This document shows positions 36,664 to 46,009 of a stretch of DNA of 64,000 nt, one piece after another. Origin of the DNA: Promineifilum sp. (GTDB lineage Bacteria > Chloroflexota > Anaerolineae > Promineifilales > Promineifilaceae). How positions within the stretch are numbered: the first letter of the stretch is position 1; each line of letters opens with the position of its first letter. Both the position numbers and the translations under genes were made by a program. The notes under the pieces are model-generated. The model saw only the letters and a list, made by a program, of their open reading frames with translations, was not told the DNA's origin and did not search any database. Location: positions 1 to 64,000 of the forward strand of contig JAGOBF010000013.1 of NCBI GenBank assembly GCA_017983515.1, written 5' to 3'.

Positions 36664-38217
36664 CTACTTTATCCTCAAGTGTGACTCGACGGCCCGTTTG
36701 ATCAGGCCTTCAGACACCAGCTGTCGGGCGGCCTCGATGTGGGGAGAGAGGGCCACATCTTTTTGCAGAAACGGGATTCGCTCGCGCAGCAACCCATAGG
36801 CTACGGCTGTTCCCTGCCCCAGATCGGCCGGGCTCAGACTCATCTCCCGCCGGCGAAAGTCGATTCCCTGCGCGGCCAGCAGCAACTCGATGCCCACAAT
36901 CGTCTCCACGTGGGTCAGGATTTGCCCCGCCTGCCGCACGGCGGCCGCGCCCATACTGACATGATCCTCTACGTTGGCGCTGGTGGGGATCGTGTCGGCG
37001 CTGGCCGGATGGGCCAGCACCTTGTTCTCCGAGGCCAGTGCGGCCGCCGTATACTGGGCCATCATCAGCCCACTTTCCAGCCCGCCGTTGGCCGTCAGGA
37101 ACATCGGTAACACGCCGCCGTTACTGTCGGCGTCGACCAGCCGGGCGCAACGACGCTCGCTCATGTTGCCCAGCTCGGTCAACCCCAGCGCAGCATAGTC
37201 CATTGCCAGGGCCACCGGCTCGCCGTGGAAATTCCCGGCCGAGACGACATCGATTTCCCCGGCCTCGTCGACGAAAATAATGGGATTGTCGTTGACGGTA
37301 TTTAACTCGATGTCGATCACCCATTGAGCATAGGCGATGGAATCGCGCACAGCGCCATGAACCTGAGGCACGCAGCGCAGGGTGTAGGGATCCTGTACGT
37401 TGTTTGGGTCGTCGCGGCGCAGAAAACGGCTCCCGGCCAGCACCAGTCGCAGAAAATCGGCGCAATTGATCTGCCGGGGATGGGGTCGCAAGGCGTGGAC
37501 GCGGGCATCGTAGGCGCGGTCCGTGCCATGCAGCGCCTCCAGCGATAGACAGGCGGCAACATCGGCCGTCAGAACCAGGTTGATCGCCCGGCGGACGAGC
37601 AACGCCCCCATACCGACCATCTGAGCCGTGCCATTAAGCAGTGCCAGTCCCTCTTTGGCGGCTAGCTCGATCGGCTGCAACCCGGCCGCGGCCAGCGCCG
37701 CCCCGCCAGGCATTGATTCGCCACTGACCCGCGCCTCCCCCTCACCAATGACGACCAGGGCCAGATGAGCCAGCGGAGCCAGGTCGCCGCTGGCCCCCAG
37801 CGAACCCTGCGACGGGATGCGCGGGGTGATGCCGGCGTTGAGCATATCGAGCAACAGGCGCACGATCGAGGGCCGCGCGCCGGAGTAACCAATGGCCAGG
37901 GTATTGGCGCGAGCCAGCATCATGGCCCGCACCACGTCCTCGGGCAGATCAGGCCCCACACCCACGGCGTGACTGCGCACGAGATTCAGTTGCAGTTGCC
38001 GCACTTCGTCGGTCGAGATCAGGCGATCCTTGAAGCGCCCAAAGCCAGTGGTAATACCATAGACGGCGCGCCCCTCGTCTACCAGCCGCTCCACCGCGGC
38101 ACGGGAGCGCTCCATCCGGGGCACAGCTGCGGGATCAAGGGTGACCGGCCGGCCGCCGGCCACCGCCACGACGTCATCAATCCGCAAGTTTTCACCAGAG
38201 ACAAGTAAAGGATCCAT
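36664..38217 (-). CDS. hutH: Histidine ammonia-lyase
   Basis: 517 residues, the usual length. The self-made MIO cofactor comes from Ala142-Ser143-Gly144 in GSLGASGDLAPLAH; Tyr53 (YGITTGFG) and the NDNP segment are also present. It removes ammonia from histidine to give urocanate. The ATG at 38217 gives the family N-terminus; longer upstream reading is antisense to the next gene. A TATAAT box ends six bases before the ATG and no ribosome binding site is present, so the mRNA is probably leaderless. Other hut genes are not in the window. Confidence 0.95.
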   Translation of the reverse strand: MDPLLVSGENLRIDDVVAVAGGRPVTLDPAAVPRMERSRAAVERLVDEGRAVYGITTGFGRFKDRLISTDEVRQLQLNLVRSHAVGVGPDLPEDVVRAMMLARANTLAIGYSGARPSIVRLLLDMLNAGITPRIPSQGSLGASGDLAPLAHLALVVIGEGEARVSGESMPGGAALAAAGLQPIELAAKEGLALLNGTAQMVGMGALLVRRAINLVLTADVAACLSLEALHGTDRAYDARVHALRPHPRQINCADFLRLVLAGSRFLRRDDPNNVQDPYTLRCVPQVHGAVRDSIAYAQWVIDIELNTVNDNPIIFVDEAGEIDVVSAGNFHGEPVALAMDYAALGLTELGNMSERRCARLVDADSNGGVLPMFLTANGGLESGLMMAQYTAAALASENKVLAHPASADTIPTSANVEDHVSMGAAAVRQAGQILTHVETIVGIELLLAAQGIDFRRREMSLSPADLGQGTAVAYGLLRERIPFLQKDVALSPHIEAARQLVSEGLIKRAVESHLRIK

Positions 38218-38223
38218 TAGGCG

Positions 38224-38229
38224 ATTATA
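38224..38229 (-). promoter_or_regulatory. -10 box of hutH, leaderless start
   Basis: Perfect TATAAT on the minus strand, six bases from the hutH ATG. The -35 is weak. It faces the TACAAT box of the divergent holB-like gene across only 60 bases. Confidence 0.6.
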
Positions 38230-38265
38230 ACAGAGGCGACGTTTTCGTCTTTTGTCGGGCCGGGG

Positions 38266-38271
38266 TACAAT
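38266..38271 (+). promoter_or_regulatory. -10 box of the delta-prime gene, leaderless start
   Basis: TACAAT six bases before the ATG at 38278, with no Shine-Dalgarno sequence. This mirrors the arrangement of hutH on the other strand. Confidence 0.5.
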
Positions 38272-38277
38272 TCGCCC

Positions 38278-39297
38278 ATGAATGCCCTTGCGCCGGGTTG
38301 GCAAAAGATCGTCGGCCACGAATGGGCCGTTCGGCTGCTGGCCAACTCCTTGCTCCACGAACGCGCCGGACATGCCTATCTCATCACTGGACCGGAACAG
38401 ATCGGCAAGATGACGCTGGCGCGCACATTGGCCCAGGCTCTGAACTGTACGGCCGAGGCCCATCTGCGCCCCTGTGGCGAATGCCGCGCCTGTTGTCTTA
38501 TCCAGATAGACAAGCATCCCGATGTCCGCGTGATCCTGCCCGACGTCAGCGATCGCGGCGCGCAATCGATCAAAATCGACTCTATTCGCCGGCTGCAACA
38601 GGATCTGAGCCTGTCGGCCTATGAGGCGCGTTATAAAGTTGCCTTGCTCAAACGGTTCGATACGGCCAACCTGAACGCGGCCAACGCCTTTCTGAAAACG
38701 CTGGAAGAACCGCCGAGCAACGTGATCCTGCTGTTGACCGCCACCGACGGCGACACGCTGCTGCCGACGATCACATCCCGTTGCCGTACAATTGGCCTGC
38801 GGCCGATTCCCGCGGAGCTGATCGAAGAAACGCTGATGACTCGTTATCGCGCCCGGCCGGAAGAGGCCAACCTGCTGACGCATCTGGCCGACGGCCGGCT
38901 GGGATGGGCCGTGCGCGTCCACCAGGAACCCGCGCTACTGCAGGAGAGGAAGGCACAAATTGACACGCTCCATAAGGTATTGCATGGCACGGTGGTCGCC
39001 CGCTTTGCTCTGGCCGAAACGCTGGTGCGCAAGACAGATGCACTTCCGCCGCTGTTGCGCACCTGGCTCAGTTGGTGGCGCGATCTGACCCTACTGGCCT
39101 ATGGTCGTCGGTTGGAGCAATCCATCAGTAACGTCGATGAGCTCGAACTGCTGAACGAGATGGTCGGGCAGTTCCCACGCGCCGCCGTGCTGGCCTCGCT
39201 GCGGCAGACAAACGCGGCGCTGCGCCAGTTGGGCCAGAACGCCAACGCCCGTCTCGTGCTCGAAAATGTCATGTTGACCTATCCACATCCGGCCTGA
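38278..39297 (+). CDS. holB: DNA polymerase III delta-prime subunit
   Basis: 339 residues of the clamp-loader AAA+ family: P-loop GPEQIGKMT (38-46), zinc-module cysteines Cys57, Cys66, Cys69 and Cys72 (CGECRAC), and NAANAFLKTLEEPP, the hallmark of delta-prime and DnaX. Without the long C-terminus of tau, delta-prime is the better call. It is part of the clamp loader that places the sliding clamp on primed DNA. Confidence 0.88.
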   Translation: MNALAPGWQKIVGHEWAVRLLANSLLHERAGHAYLITGPEQIGKMTLARTLAQALNCTAEAHLRPCGECRACCLIQIDKHPDVRVILPDVSDRGAQSIKIDSIRRLQQDLSLSAYEARYKVALLKRFDTANLNAANAFLKTLEEPPSNVILLLTATDGDTLLPTITSRCRTIGLRPIPAELIEETLMTRYRARPEEANLLTHLADGRLGWAVRVHQEPALLQERKAQIDTLHKVLHGTVVARFALAETLVRKTDALPPLLRTWLSWWRDLTLLAYGRRLEQSISNVDELELLNEMVGQFPRAAVLASLRQTNAALRQLGQNANARLVLENVMLTYPHPA

Positions 39298-39321
39298 TAG
39301 GAGCCACCTGGGGGAATGCCA

Positions 39322-39885
39322 ATGAAAGAGCGACACATCGTGGGCAAGATCGGCGGCCTGCGTGTTACCGCGGAGCCGTCGGTAGTGGGTGGGTTCCTGT
39401 TGTTGTGGGCCGTATTCAGCTTGCTCGGCCGCAGCCTCTATCGTTTGCGGCTGAGCGCGGCGGTCACCGGAGGTCTGTTAACCGCCGGGCTGCATTTCCT
39501 GTCGGAATTATGGCACCAGATGGGCCACGCCCGCGCCGCCGCGCTCACCGGCTTCCCCATGACCAGCGTTCACCTCTGGGGCATGCTCGGCACTTCGGAG
39601 TATCCGCCTGATGAACCGCAGTTGCCGGACGAAGTCCACATCGAGCGCGCTTTGGGCGGCCCACGCTCCAGCGCCGCTCTTGCCCTGGCTGCGATGCTGG
39701 CGGCCTTCATCATTCGTCCCATCGGCCGGACAGCCTTTATGGTGACGTCGCTCTTCGCGCTGGACAATCTCCTCATCTTCGCTGTGGGCGCGCTCCTGCC
39801 CATGCCCTTTCTGGAAACGGACGGCGTCGTCATATGGCGCTATCGGCAAGCTTATCGCAAGCGAATGGTCGTCATCCAGGAGTAG
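39322..39885 (+). CDS. Site-2-protease-like membrane protein with altered active site
   Basis: 187 residues from the ATG at 39322, seven bases after a GGGGG site (an ATG at 39316 is also possible). It has about four hydrophobic helices and resembles M50 intramembrane proteases: SELWHQMGHARAAALTGFP matches the HExxH helix, but Gln66 replaces the catalytic Glu (HQMGH), and the second metal motif appears as FLETDG. It is therefore probably not an active protease. It sits between holB and the histidinol phosphatase-like gene. Confidence 0.65.
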   Translation: MKERHIVGKIGGLRVTAEPSVVGGFLLLWAVFSLLGRSLYRLRLSAAVTGGLLTAGLHFLSELWHQMGHARAAALTGFPMTSVHLWGMLGTSEYPPDEPQLPDEVHIERALGGPRSSAALALAAMLAAFIIRPIGRTAFMVTSLFALDNLLIFAVGALLPMPFLETDGVVIWRYRQAYRKRMVVIQE

Positions 39886-39889
39886 GGAG

Positions 39890-40696
39890 ATGATGGCTTC
39901 AACTGAACCGACACTGGATGCGCTCCTCAATTTTGCGCTCGACGCAGCCTGGCAGGCAGGTCGGGTGACGCTGGCCCATTTCCAAACCGGCCTGGTGGCC
40001 GAGCGGAAAGCCGATAACTCGCCGGTGACGGTTGCTGACCGCGAGGCGGAACAAAAACTGCGTCGCCTCATCACGGAACGCTGGCCTGATCATTCGCTAA
40101 TCGGCGAGGAGTATGGACATGCTGCCGGCAAGGCGGCCGATAACCCCTACACCTGGATCATCGATCCCATCGACGGCACCAAATCGTTCGTCAGTGGGGT
40201 GCCTCTCTACGCCGTGCTGCTGGCCCTGGTAAAGGAGAATGAGCCGGTACTGGGCGTGATGCACTTTCCCGGACTCAATGAAACGATCTATGCGGCGCGC
40301 GGGCGCGGCTGCTACTGGAACGGCCGCCCAGCCCGCGTCTCCGCGGTTTCTCGCCTGTCCGATGCTGTCCTGTTGGCTAGCGACCTCAACACGCTGGCAT
40401 TTGCCCAATTCGGCCGGGACGCCGGCTTCCAGCTCCTGATGGAGTCAACCTATATTCAGCGCACCTGGGGCGATGCCTACGGCTATGCGCTGGTCGCCAC
40501 CGGCCGTGCCGAAGTGATGCTCGATCCGGTCATGGCCGTTTGGGACTGCGGCCCGCTGCAGGTCATCCTTGAAGAAGCCGGCGGCACGTTCACCGACTGG
40601 AAAGGGACGCCGACTATATTTGGCGGGGAGGCCATTGCCACCAACGGCGTGTTATTCGACCAGGTCATGGCTATCGTGGGCGAGGAGAGCGCCTGA
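39890..40696 (+). CDS. hisN: Inositol monophosphatase-family protein, probable histidinol phosphatase
   Basis: 268 residues. Metal-binding motif IIDPIDGTKSF (90-100; Asp92, Asp95), Glu73-Glu74 and the distal AVWDCGPL are all present. The form DPIDGTKSF followed by VSGVPLYAVLLAL is that of HisN-type histidinol phosphatases rather than inositol phosphatases, which more often have DPLDGTxNF. A GGGAG site precedes the ATG. Activity on other sugar phosphates cannot be ruled out. Confidence 0.82.
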   Translation: MMASTEPTLDALLNFALDAAWQAGRVTLAHFQTGLVAERKADNSPVTVADREAEQKLRRLITERWPDHSLIGEEYGHAAGKAADNPYTWIIDPIDGTKSFVSGVPLYAVLLALVKENEPVLGVMHFPGLNETIYAARGRGCYWNGRPARVSAVSRLSDAVLLASDLNTLAFAQFGRDAGFQLLMESTYIQRTWGDAYGYALVATGRAEVMLDPVMAVWDCGPLQVILEEAGGTFTDWKGTPTIFGGEAIATNGVLFDQVMAIVGEESA

Positions 40697-40764
40697 CCTC
40701 ATTCCTGTAGCGGCGCGACGTTATGGCGCGTCCTGCCTTTGTGCTACAATCCCGCCTCATTCCT

Positions 40765-43122
40765 ATGGAGCAAACCTCCGATAGTGGCCCGTCGATCGGC
40801 GCCCTCTCTCAGGCGCACGTCCCCCCACCCGCCCGCGTGAACACTTCCGCGCCGCGGCGCGAAGCGGTGTGGAAAGAGGCGCTTCCTCTTTTGTTGCTGG
40901 CTCTGGCGGTTATTATCTTCTTCTGGCCCGTTATCAGCGGTCGGGCCTGGCTACCCAAAGGCGGCGGGGATTCGGTGTCCTTTGTTTATCCGATGTATCG
41001 CTTCGCGGCCGACAGCCTGCGCTCCGGCACCGTGCCGTTTTGGAATCCGCACCAGTATGCCGGCGCGCCGTTCCTGAGCGATAACCAGTCCGGTCTTTTC
41101 TATCCCTTCAACCTGTTGGTGTTCTTCCTGTGGCCAAATTTTTCCTACGCGGCCATTGAACTGTTGGTCATCTGGCATTTCTTCTTCGCTGGGGCGGCGA
41201 TGTATGTTTGCTTGCGCCTGCTGCAGCCGGAGCCGCCCATCGGCCGCCCGGCAGCCACGCTGGGGGCATTGGCCTTCATGTTCTCCGACGTATTCATTAC
41301 CCACATCGGCAATCTAAACCTGATTGCCGTCGCGGCCTGGCTGCCTTTGGCTTTTCTGGGGCTGCATCGCGCGATTCGGGCCGGCATGCCGGGGAACAGG
41401 GTGGCCTGGGCCGTCGGCGGCGGCGCGGCGCTGGGCATCAGCACCCTGGCCGGCCACGGGCAGATGACTTTTCTCACCGCTCTCTTTCTGGGCTGCTACG
41501 CGCTCTACGAAACGATCATGAATCGTCGCGGTTGGGCCTTGCCGCTGCTGGCCCTCCTGGGGGTCTTTGCCATAGCATTGGCCGGAATTAGTCTTTTTCC
41601 CGCGGCCGAGTCGCTGCAATATACCTTGCGTGCCGAATTCGATTACGAGCGCAGCACCAACTACGCCCTGCCGCTCCGGGCGCTGGCCGGGCTGGCGGCC
41701 CCCGATTTCTACGGCCGCAACGCCTCGTTCTGGGGCGACTGGCTGCGGGTAGAGGTCGGCTACGCCGGCATCCTGACCTTCGTCCTGGCGGCCGTTGCGC
41801 TCGTCCGGCGGCCCAACCGGCAAACGTTTTACTTCGTTGCCGCCGGTCTGTTCTTCCTGCTGCTGGCCCTCGGCCCGGCCACGCCCGTCTATCCATTTCT
41901 GGCCCGCCTGTTGCCCGTCGTCCCTTTCCAGGTGCCGGCGCGGTTTGTGCTGTTATTCGATTTTTGCCTGGCTTTGCTGGCGGCGGTTGGACTGGATGCT
42001 TTGTTGTCGACCGAACCACTCTCCACCCGACGCGCGCGTTTGTTACTCGCGGCGGTCGCCCTGGCTGTCACCGGGATTGCCGCCGCGCTCTATCTTCGCC
42101 GCATGAACCTGATGCTCGTTGAACCGGACCGAGCCGATCAAATGCTGCGCGCCATCTTCGTATTTATCGCCTTCGCCGCCGCCGGCTGGCTATGGCTAGC
42201 GGCTGCTAGCCGGCGCGTAGCGCCGCTTATCCTTGCTTCCCTCGCTCTGTTGCTGCTCTTCGTCGATTTCTACTCCCAGGGCCGCTATGTTGAAATCGAC
42301 TGGAACGACCCCATGCCCGGTTTTGCCGCGGGATCACCGGCACTTGCGTTTTTGCACGATGACCCCGGCATACATCGGGTCGAAATCGTCGCCGGGGCCT
42401 GGCAGCCCAATATGCCCATGATCGAACGACTTTACGCCGCACGAGGCGTCTACAACCCGTTGGAACTGGCGAATTATAACGTTTATATGGGAGCAGTCGG
42501 CTATCGGGGATCACCTCTGTATAATGTGCTGGGCATCAAATACGTCATCGGCGGCAAGAAAGAGCCGCCGGGCGACACCGGCTTCATCGTTCCCGTGCTG
42601 GATACGGACCCAGCGGTGACGATCTATCTGAACACTCTGTCACTGCCACGGGCAATGGTACTGTTCAACGCCACCGTCATGGAAGATCATGATGCCGTGT
42701 TCGAAGCGATCCATAGCGATGGATTTGATCCCGCCCAAAGCCTTATTCTGGAAGGTGGGCGGGAACTGTCACAGCCTCAGGGGCAAGCGGCGCTAGAGAT
42801 TGTTCGCTATGACGGCAACGAGGTCGCCTTTGATGTGGCAATTGATCGACCGGGGTACTTTTTTTTGAGCGATGTTTTTCACCCCGATTGGCGAGCGGAG
42901 GTTGATGGAAATCCGGCCGCCATCGAGGTGGCTAATTACACGTTTCGGGCCGTCTATCTGGATGCTGGCAGTCATCGAGTAACGATGCGTTTCGTCCCTT
43001 CCGGATGGTATGCCGGACTAGCGTCGACTAGTCTGGCGCTCCTGGCGCTAATCGGCCTGATCGGTTATAGAACGTGGTCATCCAGCACATTCAAGTCTCT
43101 GCCGACCCGTGAGCGACTATAA
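40765..43122 (+). CDS. YfhO-family membrane protein
   Basis: 785 residues with about 12 hydrophobic helices, then a soluble C-terminal domain and a last helix. The first loop has PKGGGDSVSFVYPMYRFAAD and VPFWNPHQYAGAPFLSDNQSG, and the C-terminal part ends DVFHPDWRAEVDGNPA, both typical of YfhO proteins, which are GT-C-like and linked to glycosylation of teichoic acids or surface polymers in Firmicutes. A TACAAT box lies 14 bases before the ATG. Role here unknown. Confidence 0.85.
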   Translation: MEQTSDSGPSIGALSQAHVPPPARVNTSAPRREAVWKEALPLLLLALAVIIFFWPVISGRAWLPKGGGDSVSFVYPMYRFAADSLRSGTVPFWNPHQYAGAPFLSDNQSGLFYPFNLLVFFLWPNFSYAAIELLVIWHFFFAGAAMYVCLRLLQPEPPIGRPAATLGALAFMFSDVFITHIGNLNLIAVAAWLPLAFLGLHRAIRAGMPGNRVAWAVGGGAALGISTLAGHGQMTFLTALFLGCYALYETIMNRRGWALPLLALLGVFAIALAGISLFPAAESLQYTLRAEFDYERSTNYALPLRALAGLAAPDFYGRNASFWGDWLRVEVGYAGILTFVLAAVALVRRPNRQTFYFVAAGLFFLLLALGPATPVYPFLARLLPVVPFQVPARFVLLFDFCLALLAAVGLDALLSTEPLSTRRARLLLAAVALAVTGIAAALYLRRMNLMLVEPDRADQMLRAIFVFIAFAAAGWLWLAAASRRVAPLILASLALLLLFVDFYSQGRYVEIDWNDPMPGFAAGSPALAFLHDDPGIHRVEIVAGAWQPNMPMIERLYAARGVYNPLELANYNVYMGAVGYRGSPLYNVLGIKYVIGGKKEPPGDTGFIVPVLDTDPAVTIYLNTLSLPRAMVLFNATVMEDHDAVFEAIHSDGFDPAQSLILEGGRELSQPQGQAALEIVRYDGNEVAFDVAIDRPGYFFLSDVFHPDWRAEVDGNPAAIEVANYTFRAVYLDAGSHRVTMRFVPSGWYAGLASTSLALLALIGLIGYRTWSSSTFKSLPTRERL

Positions 43123-43153
43123 GAATGTGCTCGAAATTTGGAGGAGAAACAGT

Positions 43154-44968
43154 ATGAAGCAAATATTCCACTTGAGGCCGGGACCGCTCCGGCCGTGGGC
43201 TCAATTGGCCCTCTTGATGTGCGGTTTACTGTTCGTCGTAGCCGCCTGTAGCGCCAACCGCGGGGAGACGGCCGCCACGCCGACGACCGGCCCCGCCGTC
43301 GCGCCGACCCTCATCTCGACCGAACCCGTCCGCGGCCAAGCCGTCGTCGATAGCATAGACGTCCTGATCCTGGAATCTTTCCCCGTGCAGGTCAACGTGG
43401 TAGCCCACGGCAATCTGCCGGATTCATGCACGCAAATCGACGAGATCATTACGCAGAACGCGGATGATACTTTCCGCGTGGCCGTCACCACTTTGCGCCA
43501 GCCGGCATTGGCCTGTACCCAGGCGCTGGTGCCGTTTGAGCAATCCATTTCCCTTGACGTCGTCGGCTTGCCGGCCGGGACGTATATGGTCAACGTCAAC
43601 GGCGTGCAGGACACCTTCACCCTGGCGGTCGATAACGTGGCCGCGGACGACACGACCACCGGCGCGGGGGCCGCGGTTACCGATTCACCGGGCATCTGGG
43701 GCTTTGTATGGCATGACGTGTGTAGCCAAACGGGTGCGGCCGAGGGCGACGTCGAGGTAGAGGACGGTTGCGTTCCCTCGCCTGCCGGCGACAGCCTACA
43801 GGCCAATGGCGTCATGGACGAAGGCGAGCCGGGCATCCCCGGCATCAACTTACGTCTGCTGGCCGGTGATTGCACAACGGCCACCGAGGGCGACGAAGTA
43901 ATAGTTGCCACGGATGAGTCCGGTGCTTACCACTTCGATGACATCACGCCGGATACGTATTGCGTCTTTCTGGACACGGCCGACGAGGAAAATCTGGCTA
44001 TTCTCGAAGAGGGCGTCCTCACCGCTCCGGTCAGCAACGGCGTGGGGACGAACAGCGTCACTGTCGCGCTGGAAGAAGGCGCGACCCTGGAAAACATCGA
44101 TTTCGGTTTTGACTTTCTCTTCCTGCCCGTTCCCGAAGTGGCCGACAACTGCACCAACAGCTTCGAATTCGTCCAGGACCTGACGGTTCCGGACGATACC
44201 GTCCTCCCGCCGGGAGCCGAGTTTGAAGCTTCGTGGCGCTTGCGCAATAACGGGACCTGCCCCTGGACGGATGAGTACGCTGTCGCCTTCGTGGGCGGCG
44301 ACCCCATGGGCATCACCTCCACGGTCACGCTGGACACGACCGTCTCCCCCGGCCAGACCGAGGACGTATCGATCACCCTGACCGCGCCGGAAGAGCCGGG
44401 TACCTATCGCAGTAACTGGCAGCTCAGCGACGCCGCGGGCACGGTCTTCGGCATCAACGGGGCGGTCGAAGATGCTTTCTGGGTGCAGATCGTCGTCGAG
44501 GAAGGCGCGGTGTTCACCGGGCCGCCAGCATCCGGCTCCTCGGTCGTCGGCGGCGTTGTCTGGGAAGACGTGTGTTTCCTGACCAATGGCAACCCCTCGC
44601 GGGGCTGTGTCGAAACCGAAGAAGGGAGTGGTTTCTATCGCGCCAATGGCTCCTTCGACACCAATGAGGCCCCATTACCGGGCATCACCCTCGTGCTGGG
44701 GCGCGGGGCTTGCCCGCCTGGGGGCATTCTCAGTCCGGCCAATCAACTGGCGACGACGATCAGCGATGAGGCAGGGCTTTACCGCTTCGAGGGCCTGGAT
44801 GCCGACATTTATTGTGTGGCTATCGACGCCCTCAGCCCGGAGAACGTCGATCTGCTCATTCCCGGCAATTGGACGTGGCCCGCGCCCGGCACTGGACGGC
44901 TGGGCATTCGACTGGCCGCCGGGGAAGAACGATTGACCGTTGACTTCGGCTGGGATTTCGCAGAATAA
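43154..44968 (+). CDS. Lipoprotein with SdrD-like and NBR1 four-tryptophan domains
   Basis: 604 residues. Signal peptide with lipobox VAAC, then a Thr/Pro stretch and a beta-rich domain (about 50-170). Two SdrD/B-like repeats follow (GFVWHDVC...DEGEPGIPGINLRLL and GGVVWEDVC...NEAPLPGITLVLG) with an NBR1-type Ig domain between them (CTNSFEFVQDLTVPDDT, SWRLRNNGTCPWTDEY, NWQLSDAAG). The Trp residues of the four-tryptophan domain are visible. These are adhesion and scaffold modules. GGAGGAGA before the ATG is a strong ribosome binding site. A long hairpin follows the stop. Confidence 0.82.
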   Translation: MKQIFHLRPGPLRPWAQLALLMCGLLFVVAACSANRGETAATPTTGPAVAPTLISTEPVRGQAVVDSIDVLILESFPVQVNVVAHGNLPDSCTQIDEIITQNADDTFRVAVTTLRQPALACTQALVPFEQSISLDVVGLPAGTYMVNVNGVQDTFTLAVDNVAADDTTTGAGAAVTDSPGIWGFVWHDVCSQTGAAEGDVEVEDGCVPSPAGDSLQANGVMDEGEPGIPGINLRLLAGDCTTATEGDEVIVATDESGAYHFDDITPDTYCVFLDTADEENLAILEEGVLTAPVSNGVGTNSVTVALEEGATLENIDFGFDFLFLPVPEVADNCTNSFEFVQDLTVPDDTVLPPGAEFEASWRLRNNGTCPWTDEYAVAFVGGDPMGITSTVTLDTTVSPGQTEDVSITLTAPEEPGTYRSNWQLSDAAGTVFGINGAVEDAFWVQIVVEEGAVFTGPPASGSSVVGGVVWEDVCFLTNGNPSRGCVETEEGSGFYRANGSFDTNEAPLPGITLVLGRGACPPGGILSPANQLATTISDEAGLYRFEGLDADIYCVAIDALSPENVDLLIPGNWTWPAPGTGRLGIRLAAGEERLTVDFGWDFAE

Positions 44969-44985
44969 TAAGGATGGGGACGAAA

Positions 44986-45016
44986 GGGCCGATTCATGAA
45001 CATCATGAATCGGCCC
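44986..45016. terminator. Hairpin after the NBR1/SdrD lipoprotein gene
   Basis: Perfect 14-base stem GGGCCGATTCATGA with a three-base loop. There is no T run on the plus strand, so termination efficiency is uncertain. Confidence 0.65.
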
Positions 45017-45108
45017 CGGACGCTTGTGGCCGCCCGGCAGAAAGCCTTCTCGTAAGTCTGAGCTGTTAGGATTCAGGGTGATGGGCATACCCATCGGAGT
45101 AAGGGGTT

Positions 45109-45837
45109 GTGAAAAAAATCGAACCAATGCCCTGGCGCGGAGTGCGAGCGGGGGAAATAATCGTTTTGAGCCTGTTGCCGCTGATGGCCGCGGCCGTTTT
45201 GGCTGTGCCGTTCCTCGATCAGGTCATCATTCGCCGGGTGGCACGTCTGTCCGCTTTGCGGCCGGTAGTCATCTGGTTGGCCAATGGGTACGCAGCCTGG
45301 ATCACCGGGGCCGTCCTGGTCCTGCTGTTCTTTCTTTTCCTCTTCTACATACGTCGCCGTCTTCTCGGCAACAAACGTCTCTGGTTTGGAACGGGTTGTC
45401 CGCAATGCATGGAGCGCGAGCTCGTTCGTGTCTCGCGAACGGCCGCCGACCGGGGCTATGGCCTCATCGGCGTTCCGGCCTATCGCTACGCCTGCCGCAA
45501 TTGCACCTGGCGTGGGCTGAGGATTGCCCGGCGCGAGCACTCCCCGGAGCGCGACGCTGAACTGGAAGCCTCGTTAATGCGTTTTGATCCCGGCTTGACG
45601 CTGGAAGTGCCGGCGGATGTCGCCGACGATACCACCGGCGCAGATAAACCGGCCGCAATCAATCGTTCCTCCTCCCTCGATCCGGGCGACGTCGACCTCA
45701 TCGATCAATCTCAGCTGGCCACACCTGAAGAGCAAGAGGAGCCTATCTCCTCGGCCGAAGGGGCAGCAAATGATCATGGCGATGCCGAACCGGTCGACGG
45801 CATGGAATGGCTCTGGCGACACGCCTCGGATAGGTAG
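45109..45837 (+). CDS. Membrane protein with zinc-ribbon cytoplasmic domain
   Basis: 242 residues, GTG start nine bases after GGAG. Two hydrophobic helices (about 17-38 and 60-82) are followed by a soluble region with two CxxC pairs, Cys97/Cys100 and Cys129/Cys132, that form a zinc ribbon (CPQCMERE and CRNCTWRG), and then an acidic low-complexity tail. I recognise no family. It lies directly upstream of the coiled-coil/roadblock operon in the same orientation, but a 233-base gap with its own promoter separates them. Confidence 0.65.
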   Translation: MKKIEPMPWRGVRAGEIIVLSLLPLMAAAVLAVPFLDQVIIRRVARLSALRPVVIWLANGYAAWITGAVLVLLFFLFLFYIRRRLLGNKRLWFGTGCPQCMERELVRVSRTAADRGYGLIGVPAYRYACRNCTWRGLRIARREHSPERDAELEASLMRFDPGLTLEVPADVADDTTGADKPAAINRSSSLDPGDVDLIDQSQLATPEEQEEPISSAEGAANDHGDAEPVDGMEWLWRHASDR

Positions 45838-45882
45838 CGGTTGTTAGCCATGTTTTTCTGGGGACCGGCCGATCTCAGTAAC

Positions 45883-45954
45883 GCCGGTTTCTTAACCGGC
45901 TCCACGAACTACCTTCTCCATTCGACCGGCCTGGCCGCCGGATAAAAATCCGGC
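45883..45954. repeat. Two GCCGG-type hairpins in an intergenic element
   Basis: GCCGGTT-TCTT-AACCGGC at 45883-45900 and GCCGGAT-AAAA-ATCCGGC at 45937-45954. The first shares its core and following CTCC with the hairpin at 9724-9743, which marks a small dispersed repeat family. Confidence 0.5.
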
Positions 45955-46009
45955 GCTACATTTCTAATCGACTAACCGCTCAAAGGCCGTGGATTAAGAC
46001 TTCAAACCA

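Noticed and set aside
38218..38922. Upstream extension of hutH to 752 residues
   Set aside because: The extra 235 residues are antisense to holB, and the family N-terminus begins at the ATG at 38217 just after a TATAAT box.
45838..46009. Short peptide gene between the zinc-ribbon gene and the roadblock operon
   Set aside because: No start codon with a ribosome binding site opens a frame of useful length; the space is filled by two hairpins of a repeat family.
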